From the NCBI GenBank assembly GCA_902826605.1, contig CADEFM010000004.1, positions 248,001 through 312,000 of the forward strand: a stretch of 64,000 nucleotides of DNA. The letters are read 5' to 3'. Below, one piece after another: positions 52,452 through 62,761 of this stretch (the stretch's first letter is position 1; the number at the start of each line of letters is the position of its first letter). A model generated the notes under the pieces. It searched no databases. It was given only the letters and a program-made list of their open reading frames with translations, and was not told the origin of the DNA. The stretch is from an uncultured Acidobacteriota bacterium (GTDB lineage Bacteria; Acidobacteriota; Terriglobia; Bryobacterales; Bryobacteraceae). The translations under genes and the position numbers were made by a program.

Positions 52452-54852
52452 TTGCCTGGTTTTTGAGATCCACCAAGAAGCGCAGCCTGCTGGCGCAGTC
52501 GCTCCACGCGAGTGTCTTGCCGATCGCAGCTTCGGCAGTGACCGTCTTGATTGTCGTGGCGATCGTGCTGTTTGGGGATCAGGCGGCATTTGAACTGGAA
52601 ACTGGATTCAGAGCCGCGTCGGTGGCAAAATTGGTCGCTCAGCAGGCCGAGTTGGGTGTAGTTACCGAGGACAGGACCGAGCTCGAAAGGATCGCCCGAA
52701 ATACGTTGCAGATCGACGATGTGATTTACGTCGTCATTGTATCCGCCTCCGGCTCCGTTCTCTCCTCCGCTACCGGCGCCGGATTTAAGCAAAGCGACAT
52801 TCCACCCTGGTCTCTTTCGAGGGGGGGCAAGGGATCGCGGCAGCCATTCATTAACGCCACGGCTCCGGTTGTGGCGTCCCAAGTCCGGGATCTCATTGAA
52901 TGGGAGACGCCAAAGGAAGCGACCGCTAACCGGGCCATGGTTCGCATCGGTGTTTCCACGGAAGCGCAGAACAGCGGCGTCAGAAAACGCTTGTTATGGT
53001 GTTGCTGGTGTCGCTTGCCGGCCTTTCGGGGCTTGGGCTGATCCTCACCATTCAGCAGCGGCACATGCGAAAGATGCTGGCGCCGCTCAAGCAGTTGATC
53101 ACCTTTACCCAGCTGATTGCAGGAGGCGATCTCACACAACGAACGGCTGTCGTCCGGGACGATGAAGTAGGCCAGCTTGCAACCGCTTCGAATGAGATGG
53201 CGGAGAGACTGGAAACCTCCAGACGAGAGCTGATGGATGCGGTTGGGGAAGCCAAGGAAGCCAACCGGCTCAAGAGCGAGTTTCTCGCCAACATGAGCCA
53301 TGAGATCCGGACGCCAATGAACGGCGTGATGGGGATGACCGAACTAGTTCTCGATACCGATCTTAACCCGGAGCAGCGGGACTATCTGAATACCGTGAAG
53401 TCCTCGGCGGATTCTATGCTCAGCGTGATCAACGATATTCTGGATTTCTCGAAAATCGAAGCAGGCAAGTTAGAACTGGATCCAGTCCCATTTCACCTCC
53501 GTGACCTGATCGAGGACACAGCGCGCAACTTGGCACTGCGGGCCCACGAGAAGGACCTGGAGCTAATCTGCGAGATTCTGCCGGACATCCCGGAGTATGT
53601 GGTAGGGGACATCACCCGGATCCGGCAAGTTCTGGTGAATCTTCTGGGGAATGCGATCAAGTTCACTCAACAGGGTGAGGTGGAACTAAAAATTGCAAGG
53701 TGGTCCGACGGCGATCCGTTGAGTTTGCATTTCTCGGTTCGAGACACGGGAATTGGCATCCCGCAGGAAAAGCAGGCCATGATATTCGAGGCGTTTTCGC
53801 AGGCCGACGGCACCACCACGCGTCAGTTTGGCGGTACCGGGCTGGGTCTGACTATTTCCGCGCGGCTGGTGGAGGCGATGGAGGGACAGATCTGGGTCGA
53901 GAGCGTGCCAGGGAAAGGGAGCACCTTTCATTTTACAGCGTTGCTCGGAATTTCGAAAGAAACTCCGCAAATTCTAAATTTGGCCGATGCGATTTCGTTG
54001 GCCGGGATACGAACCGTGGTGGTCGACGACAATCGCACCAACCGGCGTATTCTGACGGACATGCTATTGAGTTGGGGGATGCTGCCAGTTCCCGCGGCCA
54101 GCGGAGCTGAAGCGCTGGCGCAGATGACCCGCGGCATCCAGAGCGGCCAGCCTTTCAGCCTGATTCTGACCGACGTCCACATGCCGGAAATGGATGGGTT
54201 TGAGCTGGTGAAACGAATTCACGACTCTGCTGAAATGACCAAGGCAGTAATTCTAATGCTCACGTCCGGCGACCATGGTGATGATCTTGCACGCTGCCGA
54301 AAGCTAGGGATTGCTTCCTACCTCACCAAACCGGTTCGCCGGGCAGAATTGCTTGCAGCGATTACGACGGCGGTTGCGACTCGCGGTTTCCCTGAACCAG
54401 CCCGAGCGCAGCCGGCTGGACCAATCGATGCGCTGAAGAATCGCGCTGATTCGGGATTGCATATTCTTCTAGCTGAAGACAACCTTGTGAACCGGCGCGT
54501 TGCCCTGCGCATCCTTGAGAAGGCCGGCCATCGTGTGACGATCGCCGAAGATGGAAGGATGGCTTTGAACCTCTTGGGAGAGCAGGTGTTCAACTTGATC
54601 CTCATGGATGTTCAAATGCCCGAGATGGATGGGTTCGAAGCCACGACGCTCATCCGTGAAAAGGAAAAAGCCACGGGCCGACACATTCCTATCATTGCCA
54701 TGACCGCCCATGCCATGGCAGGCGACCGCGAGCGCTGCCTCGAAGCTGGAATGGACGACTACCTCTCCAAGCCGGTCGCGGCCGCCGTTTTGGTGGACTT
54801 GGTGGCGCGCTACGGTGGCAAGGATGCACCGCTTACGGTGCCCCCTAGGTAA
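52448..54852 (+). pseudogene. Hybrid sensor histidine kinase interrupted by one frameshift
   Basis: The first frame (from 52448) encodes a membrane anchor and a periplasmic sensor region and then fails near 52985. The second frame (ATG 52996) opens with the expected second transmembrane helix ([19 protein letters not shown]) and continues as HAMP, HisKA ([18 protein letters not shown]), HATPase ([19 protein letters not shown]), and two receivers ([14 protein letters not shown] and [14 protein letters not shown]). Adding one A to the run at 52984-52987 would join them into one protein of about 800 residues. Either a recent mutation or a sequencing error; the second piece alone keeps all kinase motifs. 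Coupled to the binding-protein gene. Confidence 0.82.
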
Positions 54853-54862
54853 AAAGCTAGGC

Positions 54863-55744
54863 TCAGCGCCCCGTAGTCCGCTGCGCCCGCACAATCCGGC
54901 GTGAAAACGGTTCGTTGGCGGGGCGCTGCACGCCTTCATAGGTTCCCACGCCCGCTACTTCGGCGAAGCCCAGCTTGCGCAGCAATTGCGTGAAGCATTG
55001 TTCGTTGGGGAGCCACCAGCAGATGTCGTCCTCGCCCGGATTCTCGCCGCCCTGGTACAACATGGCCGGCGGATCGTCTGGCGTTCCCGGCATTTGTTGC
55101 GCCACCACCAAAGTTCCCCGGCACATCTTCGCGGCGGCCACTAATGCATCGAACGGGCGCAGCGTATGCAGCAGAATGTCGCCCAGGAACACAAAATCGA
55201 ATCCGGCGCGCCCCAGCGTCGCGGGCGAGAGATCATAGATTGTGGAATAGCGCCGCTCCACCTTCGAATTCCGCAAACGCGCGCATAACCGGAACGGGGC
55301 GTCCAGCAGATAGTAGTGCAACTGTTGCGCGGAGTAGCGATGCACCAGTCCCCCCAGCTTGTCGGCGGAGTGGGGCACGATCATGTGCTCGATCTTGCGG
55401 AGCAGCGCGCTGGTCTCCTGGCCGGGAAAGCGGTCCAGGGTTTCGAGCGACGGCAGGTCCACGGAGACCACCTCGGCGCCGCGGCGCTCGAATTCAAACG
55501 CGAAATAGCCGGTGGCGGAGCCGACGTCGAGCACCGTACTCCCGTGCATATCTTCGGGAAACTGAAACGCGCTTACGGAGGTCCGGTAATCATACATGCC
55601 GGGGGTGGCAATGCCGCCTGGCAGATCCACCGTGTGATACCAATAATAGCCGCCGATATCGGCAACTCCGGATGCGCGCATGTGTGCGTTGAAGCGCTCC
55701 ACCTGCGCGGCATATTCTCCGACGGCGATCGCGTGGGAAGACAT
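54863..55744 (-). CDS. SAM-dependent methyltransferase (CmoB/DUF1698-like)
   Basis: Protein of 293 residues. VLDVGSATGYFAFEFERRGA near residue 63 is motif I with VVSVDLPSLETLDRF after it; FDFVFLGDILLHTLRPFDAL is motif IV. The N-terminal lead (GMYDYRTSVSAFQFPED) resembles the tRNA-modifying CmoB-type group, but substrate assignment is weak. It follows the NRAMP-like gene by nine bases on the same strand and is convergent with the kinase gene. Confidence 0.8.
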   Translation of the reverse strand: MSSHAIAVGEYAAQVERFNAHMRASGVADIGGYYWYHTVDLPGGIATPGMYDYRTSVSAFQFPEDMHGSTVLDVGSATGYFAFEFERRGAEVVSVDLPSLETLDRFPGQETSALLRKIEHMIVPHSADKLGGLVHRYSAQQLHYYLLDAPFRLCARLRNSKVERRYSTIYDLSPATLGRAGFDFVFLGDILLHTLRPFDALVAAAKMCRGTLVVAQQMPGTPDDPPAMLYQGGENPGEDDICWWLPNEQCFTQLLRKLGFAEVAGVGTYEGVQRPANEPFSRRIVRAQRTTGR

Positions 55745-55753
55745 CGATTTCTC

Positions 55754-57037
55754 TCAGGATCGCACGGTGTTCCACAGCATGCCGAGCGTGAGTCCGATCA
55801 TGGTCACGGCCGTCGACCACGCCACTGCGTTCTGCCACAGGTTGTTGGTGTATTCCTGCATGATGCGGCGGCGGTTGATCAGGATCAGCATGTAAATCAG
55901 CACAAACGGCAGCAGAATGCCGTTGGCCACCTGCGAAAGCAGGATGACCTTCAGCAGAGGCAGCCGGGGAATCAGCACGAAGCAGACTCCAAAGGCGATG
56001 AGCATGGTGTAGAGCCAGTAAAAGATGGGCGCTTCGGAAAAGCGCTTCTCCACGCCGGATTCAAACCCCAGGCCTTCGCAGATGTTATACGCCGTGGCGA
56101 GCGGGAGAATCGCGGCGGCTAGCAGCGAGGCATTGACCAGACCCACGGCGAACAGCGCGCTGGCGAACTCGCCCGCGAAGGGCTTCAGCGCCATGGCCGC
56201 GTCCGCGGCGCTGGTGATCTCGCCACCCCCGGATTTGAAAATGGTGGCGGCGCAGGCCACCACGATGAAGAACGCGATGACGTCCGTCATGATGCAGCCC
56301 AGAATTACATCCCACCGCGCCAGCCTATAGTGCCTACGGTCCACGCCTTTCTCGACGATGGACGCTTGCAGGTAAAACTGCATCCAGGGCGTGATGGTGG
56401 TGCCAATGAGGGCCACCACCATGACCAGATACTGCGAATCGCCATGGAACTGCGGCACCAGCGTGTCATGCAGCGCGGCCTTCCAATCCGGCTTGGCGAG
56501 GTACGCCGACACGGGGTAGGTGAAGTAGATCAAGGAAAACAGCAGCAGCATGCGCTCGACGGGCCTGTAGCGCCCTCGCACAATGACGGTCCACACCAGC
56601 GCTCCGCCCAAAGGAACCGCGATGTACTTGCTGACGCCGAACACGCTCATGCCGCTGGCGATGCCCGCGAATTCGGCCGCGATGTTGCCCAGATCCGCCA
56701 CGCCCACGATCGCCAGAGTCAGGAAGGTGGCGCGCAGGCCGAATTCCTCGCGAATTAAATCGGACAAACCTTTGCCGGTGACCGCGCCCATGCGCGCCGC
56801 CATTTCCTGAATGACGATCAGCGCGATCGTCGTGGGGATCAGCGTCCACAGCAGCGCATAGCCGTACTTCGCGCCGGCCTGCGAGTACGTAAAGATGCCG
56901 CCCGGGTCATTGTCCACGTTCGCCGTGATGAAGCCGGGCCCCAGGATCGATAGGAACGCGAGGATGCGGTAACGGAATGCCGACAGGTGCGCCGTCCGCC
57001 GGACCGTGGACTTAGGGATGGAATGCTCGCCGCGCAT
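55754..57037 (-). CDS. NRAMP-family metal transporter with altered metal site
   Basis: Eleven-helix membrane protein of 427 residues. The first helix has TANVDNDPGGIFTYSQAGA, where the canonical DPGN reads DPGG. The sixth helix has GTTITPWMQFYLQASIV, where the canonical MPH reads TPW, so the metal-binding Met is replaced by Thr. These changes recall the NRAMP-related magnesium transporters (NRMT) rather than Mn/Fe transporters; that assignment is from memory and inferred. It heads a two-gene unit with the methyltransferase. Confidence 0.86.
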   Translation of the reverse strand: MRGEHSIPKSTVRRTAHLSAFRYRILAFLSILGPGFITANVDNDPGGIFTYSQAGAKYGYALLWTLIPTTIALIVIQEMAARMGAVTGKGLSDLIREEFGLRATFLTLAIVGVADLGNIAAEFAGIASGMSVFGVSKYIAVPLGGALVWTVIVRGRYRPVERMLLLFSLIYFTYPVSAYLAKPDWKAALHDTLVPQFHGDSQYLVMVVALIGTTITPWMQFYLQASIVEKGVDRRHYRLARWDVILGCIMTDVIAFFIVVACAATIFKSGGGEITSAADAAMALKPFAGEFASALFAVGLVNASLLAAAILPLATAYNICEGLGFESGVEKRFSEAPIFYWLYTMLIAFGVCFVLIPRLPLLKVILLSQVANGILLPFVLIYMLILINRRRIMQEYTNNLWQNAVAWSTAVTMIGLTLGMLWNTVRS

Positions 57038-57178
57038 GACCGGGGAAAGAGTGCCGGGCCAGACCTCTGGAATCCTTCATCTGAGGTTAGTGGTTAAAGC
57101 CGCGCCGGGGCAACTGCAGACCGGGTTCGGGTGGGCAACCTGCCACTCGGGCTAGAATGGAAGTGCCACTCTTACTCA

Positions 57179-57946
57179 ATGCCGGCCAATCCCGATCTCT
57201 CCAGACTGAGCGTGAAGCAATTTGCCGAACAGTTTCACGGCGAAATGATCCCGCTCAGCAATACGTTCTCCTACTTCTGCGCGTCGGTTCCGATGTCGGA
57301 AGACGACCTGAAGGAATACCTGGAGGAACCAGTGGCGGCACTGCCCCCGGCCATCGCCGCGGCGCTGCCGAAAATTTCCATTCTCCTGGTACCGTACCTG
57401 GAGCGCGGGGATGGCGATAAACGGAAGTCGCGGACGCCGCCCGCGTCCGATTACGTTTCCATGCAGCCGCCGCCGGACGGGCGCGTTTCCAACTTCACCC
57501 AGCTGAAAGCGGCCGAGGAAACCGTGCTGGCTTTCGCGTTGAAGAACCAGGAAGTAGCCGAGTATCACTACCGTTTGTATCACCAGCTCGCCTCCATGAT
57601 GGCGGACCGCTGGAGCGACGATGTTCAGACGCGCTACAGCCGTGTGTTGCGCGAGGAATTGAGCGCGGACGCGCACGGGGAAGTCGACGAGCCGAGCTGG
57701 CGTTTGAAGCAAGGGCTAAAAAGAACGCTGGGCGGGCGCGGCGGCAAGCAGTTCGGCGAGTACGCCCGCCAGTCCTTCGCCGATACGCTTACGCTCTACC
57801 TGCACGGAATCTGCTGCGATATCGACGTGGACACGGGCCCGCGCCAGTTGCCTAGCCGCTATCTGCGCAAGCGCCTGTTGCTGCTCGAAGAGCTCTTCCC
57901 GGCGCCGCAGGGGTATGCGGTGTTTCCGGAGCAACTGCAATCCTAG
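57179..57946 (+). CDS. Conserved-looking protein of unknown function
   Basis: Not recognised. A 255-residue soluble protein from the ATG at 57179; an upstream in-frame start at 57131 is less natural. It is rich in charged residues, with a proline-rich linker (residues 88-105), a likely helical middle (TQLKAAEETVLAFALKNQEV) and a C-terminal hydrophobic segment with two adjacent cysteines (LYLHGICCDIDVDTG). TAGAAT lies 20 bases upstream of the ATG. asnB follows by 15 bases, suggesting co-transcription with the glycan genes downstream. Confidence 0.6.
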   Translation: MPANPDLSRLSVKQFAEQFHGEMIPLSNTFSYFCASVPMSEDDLKEYLEEPVAALPPAIAAALPKISILLVPYLERGDGDKRKSRTPPASDYVSMQPPPDGRVSNFTQLKAAEETVLAFALKNQEVAEYHYRLYHQLASMMADRWSDDVQTRYSRVLREELSADAHGEVDEPSWRLKQGLKRTLGGRGGKQFGEYARQSFADTLTLYLHGICCDIDVDTGPRQLPSRYLRKRLLLLEELFPAPQGYAVFPEQLQS

Positions 57947-57961
57947 CGAGGGCCATGCACC

Positions 57962-59872
57962 GTGTGCGGCATCGCCGGATTCACACACCGCCCAAAACCA
58001 GCGTCTGACGCCACCCGTATCTGGGCCATCACGCGCGCGCTCACGCACCGCGGTCCGGACCGCCAGGATGTGTGGCAATCACCCGGCGTATCGCTGGGTG
58101 CGGTGCGCCTGAAGATCATCGATCTGGAGCACGGCGATCAGCCCATGGTCAGTCCGGATGGCGGCACGGTACTGGTGTTCAACGGCGAAGTCTACAATCA
58201 CGCCGAACTGCGCCGGGAGCTGGAAGGTCTGGGCCACCGCTTCACTTCGCGCTGCGACACCGAAGTGGTGCTGCACGCGTTTCTCGAATGGGATGTGGCT
58301 GCGTTCGGGCGCTTGCGTGGTATGTTCGCAGCCGCGTTCTGGAACGAAGCGGGCCGGCGTTTGGTGTTGCTGCGGGACCGCATGGGCATCAAGCCCTTAT
58401 ACTATTCGCGGCACGGGCAGGACCTGTATTTCGGGTCCGAAATGAAGGCGATCCTGCTGCATCCGGAGATCGAGCGAAATCTCAATCCGCGAGCGCTGGA
58501 CCGTTATCTGGCGATGAACTACGCGCCGGGCACGGAGACGCTGGTGGAGGGTATTCAGAAGCTGGCGCCGGGATATTGGCTCGAATGGCGCGACGGCGCG
58601 GTGACCACCGAAGCCTTCTGGACGTTGAAATTCCAACCCGACGCGCGCATCGATCTCCCTTCCGCCAAAGCGGAGCTGGACGGACTCTTGCAGGCGTCGG
58701 TCCGGGAGCATCTGATTTCGGATGCGCCGCTGGGCGTGTGGTCCAGCGGTGGTCTGGATTCCTCGACCATTCTGCACTATGCGGTGCAGTGCTCTCCGGC
58801 GCGGCTGAAGACCTTTTCCGTTTCGTTCCGAGGGCGCAGCTTCGATGAGACGCCCTACTTCCGGGAGGTGGCGCGCCGCTACGGGACGGATCACCATGAA
58901 TTCGATCTGAACCCGGAGCACGATCTGCGGGGCGCCATTGAAGAATTCGCCACGTACTCCGATGAACCCAGCGCCGACGCCGGGGCGCTGCCGGTGTGGT
59001 TCCTTTCGAAGATGTGCCGCCAAGACGTTACGGTCGCACTTTCCGGAGATGGGGCGGATGAATTGTTCGGCGGCTATCAAACGTACATCGCGGACCGTTA
59101 CGCGCGGCGTCTTCGCCTGTTGCCGCGCGCGATGCGGGCCGCGGCGGCCCAGGCGGCCCGCTTACTGCCTGTCTCGGATGAGAAGATCGGGCTCGAATAC
59201 AAGATCACGCGCATGCTGCAAGGATCTTTGCTCGATCCCTTGGAGGCGCATTTCTATTGGAATGGAACGTTCGGCCCGGCGGAGCGGCGCGCGTTGCAGT
59301 TGGATTCCCCGCTGACGCCGGAGCCGCTGACCTCCCCGGGAAGTGAGGCGGGCTATCTCAATCAATTCCTGTGGCTCGATCAACTCACCTACCTGCCGGA
59401 CGATATCCTGGTGAAATGCGATCGTATGAGCATGGCGCATTCGCTCGAAGTGCGGCCGCCGTTTCTCGATCACCGTATCGTGGAATTCGCGGCGCGCCTG
59501 CCCGAGCCGTTGAAAATTCGGGGCGGCCAGCTGAAGTTCGTGCTGCGGGAACTGATGCGGGATAAGCTGCCGCCGGCGGTTCTCACGCGCCGCAAAGAGG
59601 GCTTCGACATTCCGGCGCATCATTGGCTGCGCACCGTGCTGAAGCCGTTGCTGGCTGATACACTCAACGAGCGCGGTGTTCGCGAAGCGGGGATTTTTTC
59701 TTGGGAGGCGATGGCCCGCATTCTGCGCGCCCATCTGGAGCGGCGCGCGAATTTCGGCTATCACTTATGGGGACTTCTGATTCTGACGCTGTGGATGAAG
59801 CGCTGGGGAATCCAGCCGCCGCGCAAAGCCGCGAATATGACGGCGCGGGACGCCATCGCCGCTATTCGCTGA
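57962..59872 (+). CDS. asnB: Asparagine synthetase, glutamine-hydrolysing (AsnB type)
   Basis: Two-domain amidotransferase of 636 residues. The GTG start at 57962 puts the nucleophile Cys at position 2 (MCGIAGF), with AGGG upstream. The glutaminase domain has RGPDRQDV, FNGEVYNHAELR and RDRMGIKPLYY; the synthetase domain has the pyrophosphatase loop VWSSGGLDSSTILHYAV near residue 259 and ALSGDGADELFGGYQTY. Homologues of this length often sit in exopolysaccharide or PEP-CTERM/exosortase loci and may amidate something other than aspartate. Here it precedes two glycosyltransferases. Confidence 0.9.
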   Translation: MCGIAGFTHRPKPASDATRIWAITRALTHRGPDRQDVWQSPGVSLGAVRLKIIDLEHGDQPMVSPDGGTVLVFNGEVYNHAELRRELEGLGHRFTSRCDTEVVLHAFLEWDVAAFGRLRGMFAAAFWNEAGRRLVLLRDRMGIKPLYYSRHGQDLYFGSEMKAILLHPEIERNLNPRALDRYLAMNYAPGTETLVEGIQKLAPGYWLEWRDGAVTTEAFWTLKFQPDARIDLPSAKAELDGLLQASVREHLISDAPLGVWSSGGLDSSTILHYAVQCSPARLKTFSVSFRGRSFDETPYFREVARRYGTDHHEFDLNPEHDLRGAIEEFATYSDEPSADAGALPVWFLSKMCRQDVTVALSGDGADELFGGYQTYIADRYARRLRLLPRAMRAAAAQAARLLPVSDEKIGLEYKITRMLQGSLLDPLEAHFYWNGTFGPAERRALQLDSPLTPEPLTSPGSEAGYLNQFLWLDQLTYLPDDILVKCDRMSMAHSLEVRPPFLDHRIVEFAARLPEPLKIRGGQLKFVLRELMRDKLPPAVLTRRKEGFDIPAHHWLRTVLKPLLADTLNERGVREAGIFSWEAMARILRAHLERRANFGYHLWGLLILTLWMKRWGIQPPRKAANMTARDAIAAIR

Positions 59873-61620
59873 TCGTCCTGGCGGTGGCTGCCGCGGTGTT
59901 CTTCGGCTGCATGGTGAGTCCACCCTCCTTGATGGACGACGTGGACGCGGTGCAGGCGCAGATCGCGCGCAACATGCTGGATTCGGGCGACTGGGTCACG
60001 GCGCGCCTGAACGGCGTGGCGTATCTGGAAAAATCCCCGCTCATTTATTGGATGATCGCGATTTGCTACGCCATTTTCGGCGTACACGATTGGGCGGCGC
60101 GGATTCCGGTGGCGCTTTCGGCGGTGCTGCTGTCCTGGCTCACGTTTCGCATGGGCGCATGGGCGTTCTCCCTGCGCACCGGAGTCTACGCCGGGCTGGC
60201 CGTCGCCACGTCCATAGGCTTGTGGCTGTTCACACGCATTCAGATACCCGACGTCACTGTTACCGCGACCATTGCGCTCGCGATGTGGGCATTCTTACGC
60301 GCCTTGGATCCGGAGGAACGGCAGCCGCGGCTGTGGAGCGCCGTCATGGCTGCGGCGATCGGCACGGGCCTGCTACTCAAAGGTTTGATCGCTGCCGTCT
60401 TTCCGGTGGCGGCCGCGCTCTTGTATCTGGTCTTCACGCGGCAGCTAGCGGCACGGGAAGCGTGGCGGCGCTTGCATCCGCTTTCGGGCGCCGCCATCGC
60501 GTTGGCCATCGCCGCGCCGTGGCACGTGATGGCAACGTTGCGCAATCCGCCGTATTTCGATTTGACGATGTCCAGCGGGCCCGGCAACTACCACGGTTTC
60601 TTCTGGTTTTATTTCATGAATGAGCACGTGCTGCGATTTCTGAACCTGCGCTATCCGCGCGACTACAACACCGTGCCGCGCGTTTACTTTTGGCTCTTTC
60701 ACTTGCTGTGGCTGTTTCCGTGGAGCGTGTATTTCCCCGCCGCCGCGAAACTGTCCTACCGGGGCGAAGATCGCGCCAGCCGCATGCGCTTGTTGTGCCT
60801 ATGCTGGGCGGGGTTTCTGCTGGTCTTCTTCACCTTTTCGTCCACGCAGGAATATTACACGATGCCCGCGTATCCGGCGCTTGCGCTGCTGCTGGGCTGC
60901 GCGATGACCGAATCTTCGGGTGCGAAGCTGCGCCGCGGCGGACAGATGGTGCTAGCCGTAACGGCGAGTGTGGCGTGCGCGGCGGTAGTGGGCATATTGG
61001 TGGCCGTCTGGAATCTGCCTGCGCCCGGCGATATTTCTCGCGCGCTCACCCAGAACCCCGATCTGTATACGCTCTCCCTCGGCCACATGGGCGACCTGAC
61101 CCTGGCGTCCTTCGCCTATCTGAAGACGCCGTTGGTCTTGGCAGGAATCGCCTTCTTCGTGGGAGCCCGTTCCGCGTGGCGTGGAAGCAACGCGGGAACC
61201 GTGGTGATGATGGTGTTATTCTTCCACGCCGCCCGCTTGGCGCTGGTGGCCTTCGATCCGTACCTGGCTTCGCGGCCGCTGGCGCAGGCGTTGAACCGGG
61301 CACCCCATGGAACGTTAATTCTCGACAACCAGTACTACGCGTTTTCCTCGGTGGTTTTCTATGGCGAGGCGTATCATGACGATCGCCTTTTACTGCTCAA
61401 CGGCCGCGTCACCAATCTGGAATACGGCTCCAATGCTCCCGATGCTCCGCAAGGCGTCTTCATCGACGATGCCGGATTCCGGGAGCGGTGGCTCTCCACG
61501 GACCGCTATTATGTTTGCGTGGAACAGCCGCAAATGGAACGCTTTGTGAAACTCGTGGGCCGCGAACGCCTGCATACGCTGATCGAGAGCGGCGGGAAGT
61601 ACGTTTTCTCCAACCAATAA
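59767..61620 (+). CDS. ArnT/GT83-type integral-membrane glycosyltransferase
   Basis: Membrane enzyme of about 617 residues that transfers a sugar from a polyprenyl phosphate donor. The first periplasmic loop has SPPSLMDDVDAVQAQIARNM and WVTARLNGVAYLEKSPLIYW, the acidic catalytic loop of the family; about 11 helices follow, then a soluble periplasmic tail from about residue 500. The start is uncertain: the ATG at 59767 overlaps the end of asnB by 106 bases; a GTG at 59791 is an alternative. Probably acts on lipid A or another envelope glycan; the acceptor is not determinable. Confidence 0.82.
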   Translation: MGTSDSDAVDEALGNPAAAQSREYDGAGRHRRYSLIVLAVAAAVFFGCMVSPPSLMDDVDAVQAQIARNMLDSGDWVTARLNGVAYLEKSPLIYWMIAICYAIFGVHDWAARIPVALSAVLLSWLTFRMGAWAFSLRTGVYAGLAVATSIGLWLFTRIQIPDVTVTATIALAMWAFLRALDPEERQPRLWSAVMAAAIGTGLLLKGLIAAVFPVAAALLYLVFTRQLAAREAWRRLHPLSGAAIALAIAAPWHVMATLRNPPYFDLTMSSGPGNYHGFFWFYFMNEHVLRFLNLRYPRDYNTVPRVYFWLFHLLWLFPWSVYFPAAAKLSYRGEDRASRMRLLCLCWAGFLLVFFTFSSTQEYYTMPAYPALALLLGCAMTESSGAKLRRGGQMVLAVTASVACAAVVGILVAVWNLPAPGDISRALTQNPDLYTLSLGHMGDLTLASFAYLKTPLVLAGIAFFVGARSAWRGSNAGTVVMMVLFFHAARLALVAFDPYLASRPLAQALNRAPHGTLILDNQYYAFSSVVFYGEAYHDDRLLLLNGRVTNLEYGSNAPDAPQGVFIDDAGFRERWLSTDRYYVCVEQPQMERFVKLVGRERLHTLIESGGKYVFSNQ

Positions 61621-61623
61621 TTC

Positions 61624-62703
61624 ATGCGAATCACCGTCGACGCGACTCCCGTTCTGCTGCGTAGCGCCGGCGTCAAGAACTATCTTCATCACTGGGTGGC
61701 CGCACTCCGCGCCGCAGCGCCCGAAGAAGATATTCGAGTGTTTCCTTATTTGGACAATCTAGGAGCGTTGGACCACCAAGGTTCTCCGCTCGGTACCGCC
61801 GCGACGGTGGCGCGGATCGCGCTCATTCAGTCTCTAAAGCTATTCGGCGCGCCTTTGCTGGACGCCGCGCTGGGCCGCACGGACGTATTTCATGCGTCCA
61901 ATCAAGTGCGCTGCGCCCCACGCCGCACCAAACTCACCGCCACCGTGCACGACCTGACCTGCTGGCTGATGCCCGCGATGCATACTCCCGCCAACCTGCG
62001 CGCGGACCAGCAATTCGCGGATCGAGTTCTGCGGCGCGCGGAAGCGCTGATCGCCGTTTCAGAGAACACGCGCCAAGACGCGATCAAGATTCTAGGCATC
62101 CAGCCGGAGAAGATCGTGACTATCCATTCCGGCGTCGCCACCGAGTATTTTGACGCTGCACCCACGCGCCGCGCCAAGCCGTATGTTTTGTTCGTCGGGG
62201 CCATCGAACCGCGCAAGAATCTGGATACTTTGCTGAACGCCTGGGCGCGTCTGAATCCTGATGTACGCAACGCATTCGACCTGGTAACAGCGGGTCCCCG
62301 GGGGTGGGCGCCGGAGCCGACCTTCGCCCGTCTTCAAGCCGAAACCACTTACCTGGGCTATGTTCCCGAAACGCAAATGCCCGGCCTGATGGCGGGCGCG
62401 ACAGTTTTTGTGTACCCGTCCTTTTACGAAGGCTTCGGATTTCCAGTCGCACAGGCGTTGGCGGCGCGCGTTCCGGTGGTGACGTCCAACTCCTCCAGCC
62501 TCCCCGAAATCGCGCGTGACGGAGCGCTGCTGGTGGACCCCAAGAGCCCCGAGGAAATAGCGGCGGCGCTCACGCGCTTGCTGGAATCCGAATCCGATCG
62601 CGCCAAGCTGATTGGCTACGGCCGGGCCAGCGCGGAGCGGTTTCGCTGGGAGAAGTGCGCCGTGCAATCGCTCGAGTTCTTCCGGCGCGTCTCCGGCCGT
62701 TAG
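61624..62703 (+). CDS. Glycosyltransferase family 4 (GT-B fold)
   Basis: Cytoplasmic retaining glycosyltransferase of 359 residues. SAGVKNYLHHWVAALRAAAP lies near the N-terminus, VHDLTCWLMPAMHTPANLRA in the first domain, and the donor domain shows YVLFVGAIEPRKNLDTLLNA, YLGYVPETQMPGLMAGATVF and VYPSFYEGFGFPVAQALAAR with the conserved Glu. Close to mannosyl- or rhamnosyltransferases of O-antigen and exopolysaccharide loci. It starts three bases after the stop of the GT83-like gene. Confidence 0.9.
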   Translation: MRITVDATPVLLRSAGVKNYLHHWVAALRAAAPEEDIRVFPYLDNLGALDHQGSPLGTAATVARIALIQSLKLFGAPLLDAALGRTDVFHASNQVRCAPRRTKLTATVHDLTCWLMPAMHTPANLRADQQFADRVLRRAEALIAVSENTRQDAIKILGIQPEKIVTIHSGVATEYFDAAPTRRAKPYVLFVGAIEPRKNLDTLLNAWARLNPDVRNAFDLVTAGPRGWAPEPTFARLQAETTYLGYVPETQMPGLMAGATVFVYPSFYEGFGFPVAQALAARVPVVTSNSSSLPEIARDGALLVDPKSPEEIAAALTRLLESESDRAKLIGYGRASAERFRWEKCAVQSLEFFRRVSGR

Positions 62704-62761
62704 TTGTTCCGCGACACGGCTAACCCTGTCGCCCGGCCCGCGTCTGATAGCCTAGAGGCAA

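Noticed and set aside
52975-53000. Programmed ribosomal frameshift in the hybrid kinase
   Set aside because: No X XXY YYZ slippery heptamer and no evident downstream structure; a simple one-base loss in an A run is more likely.
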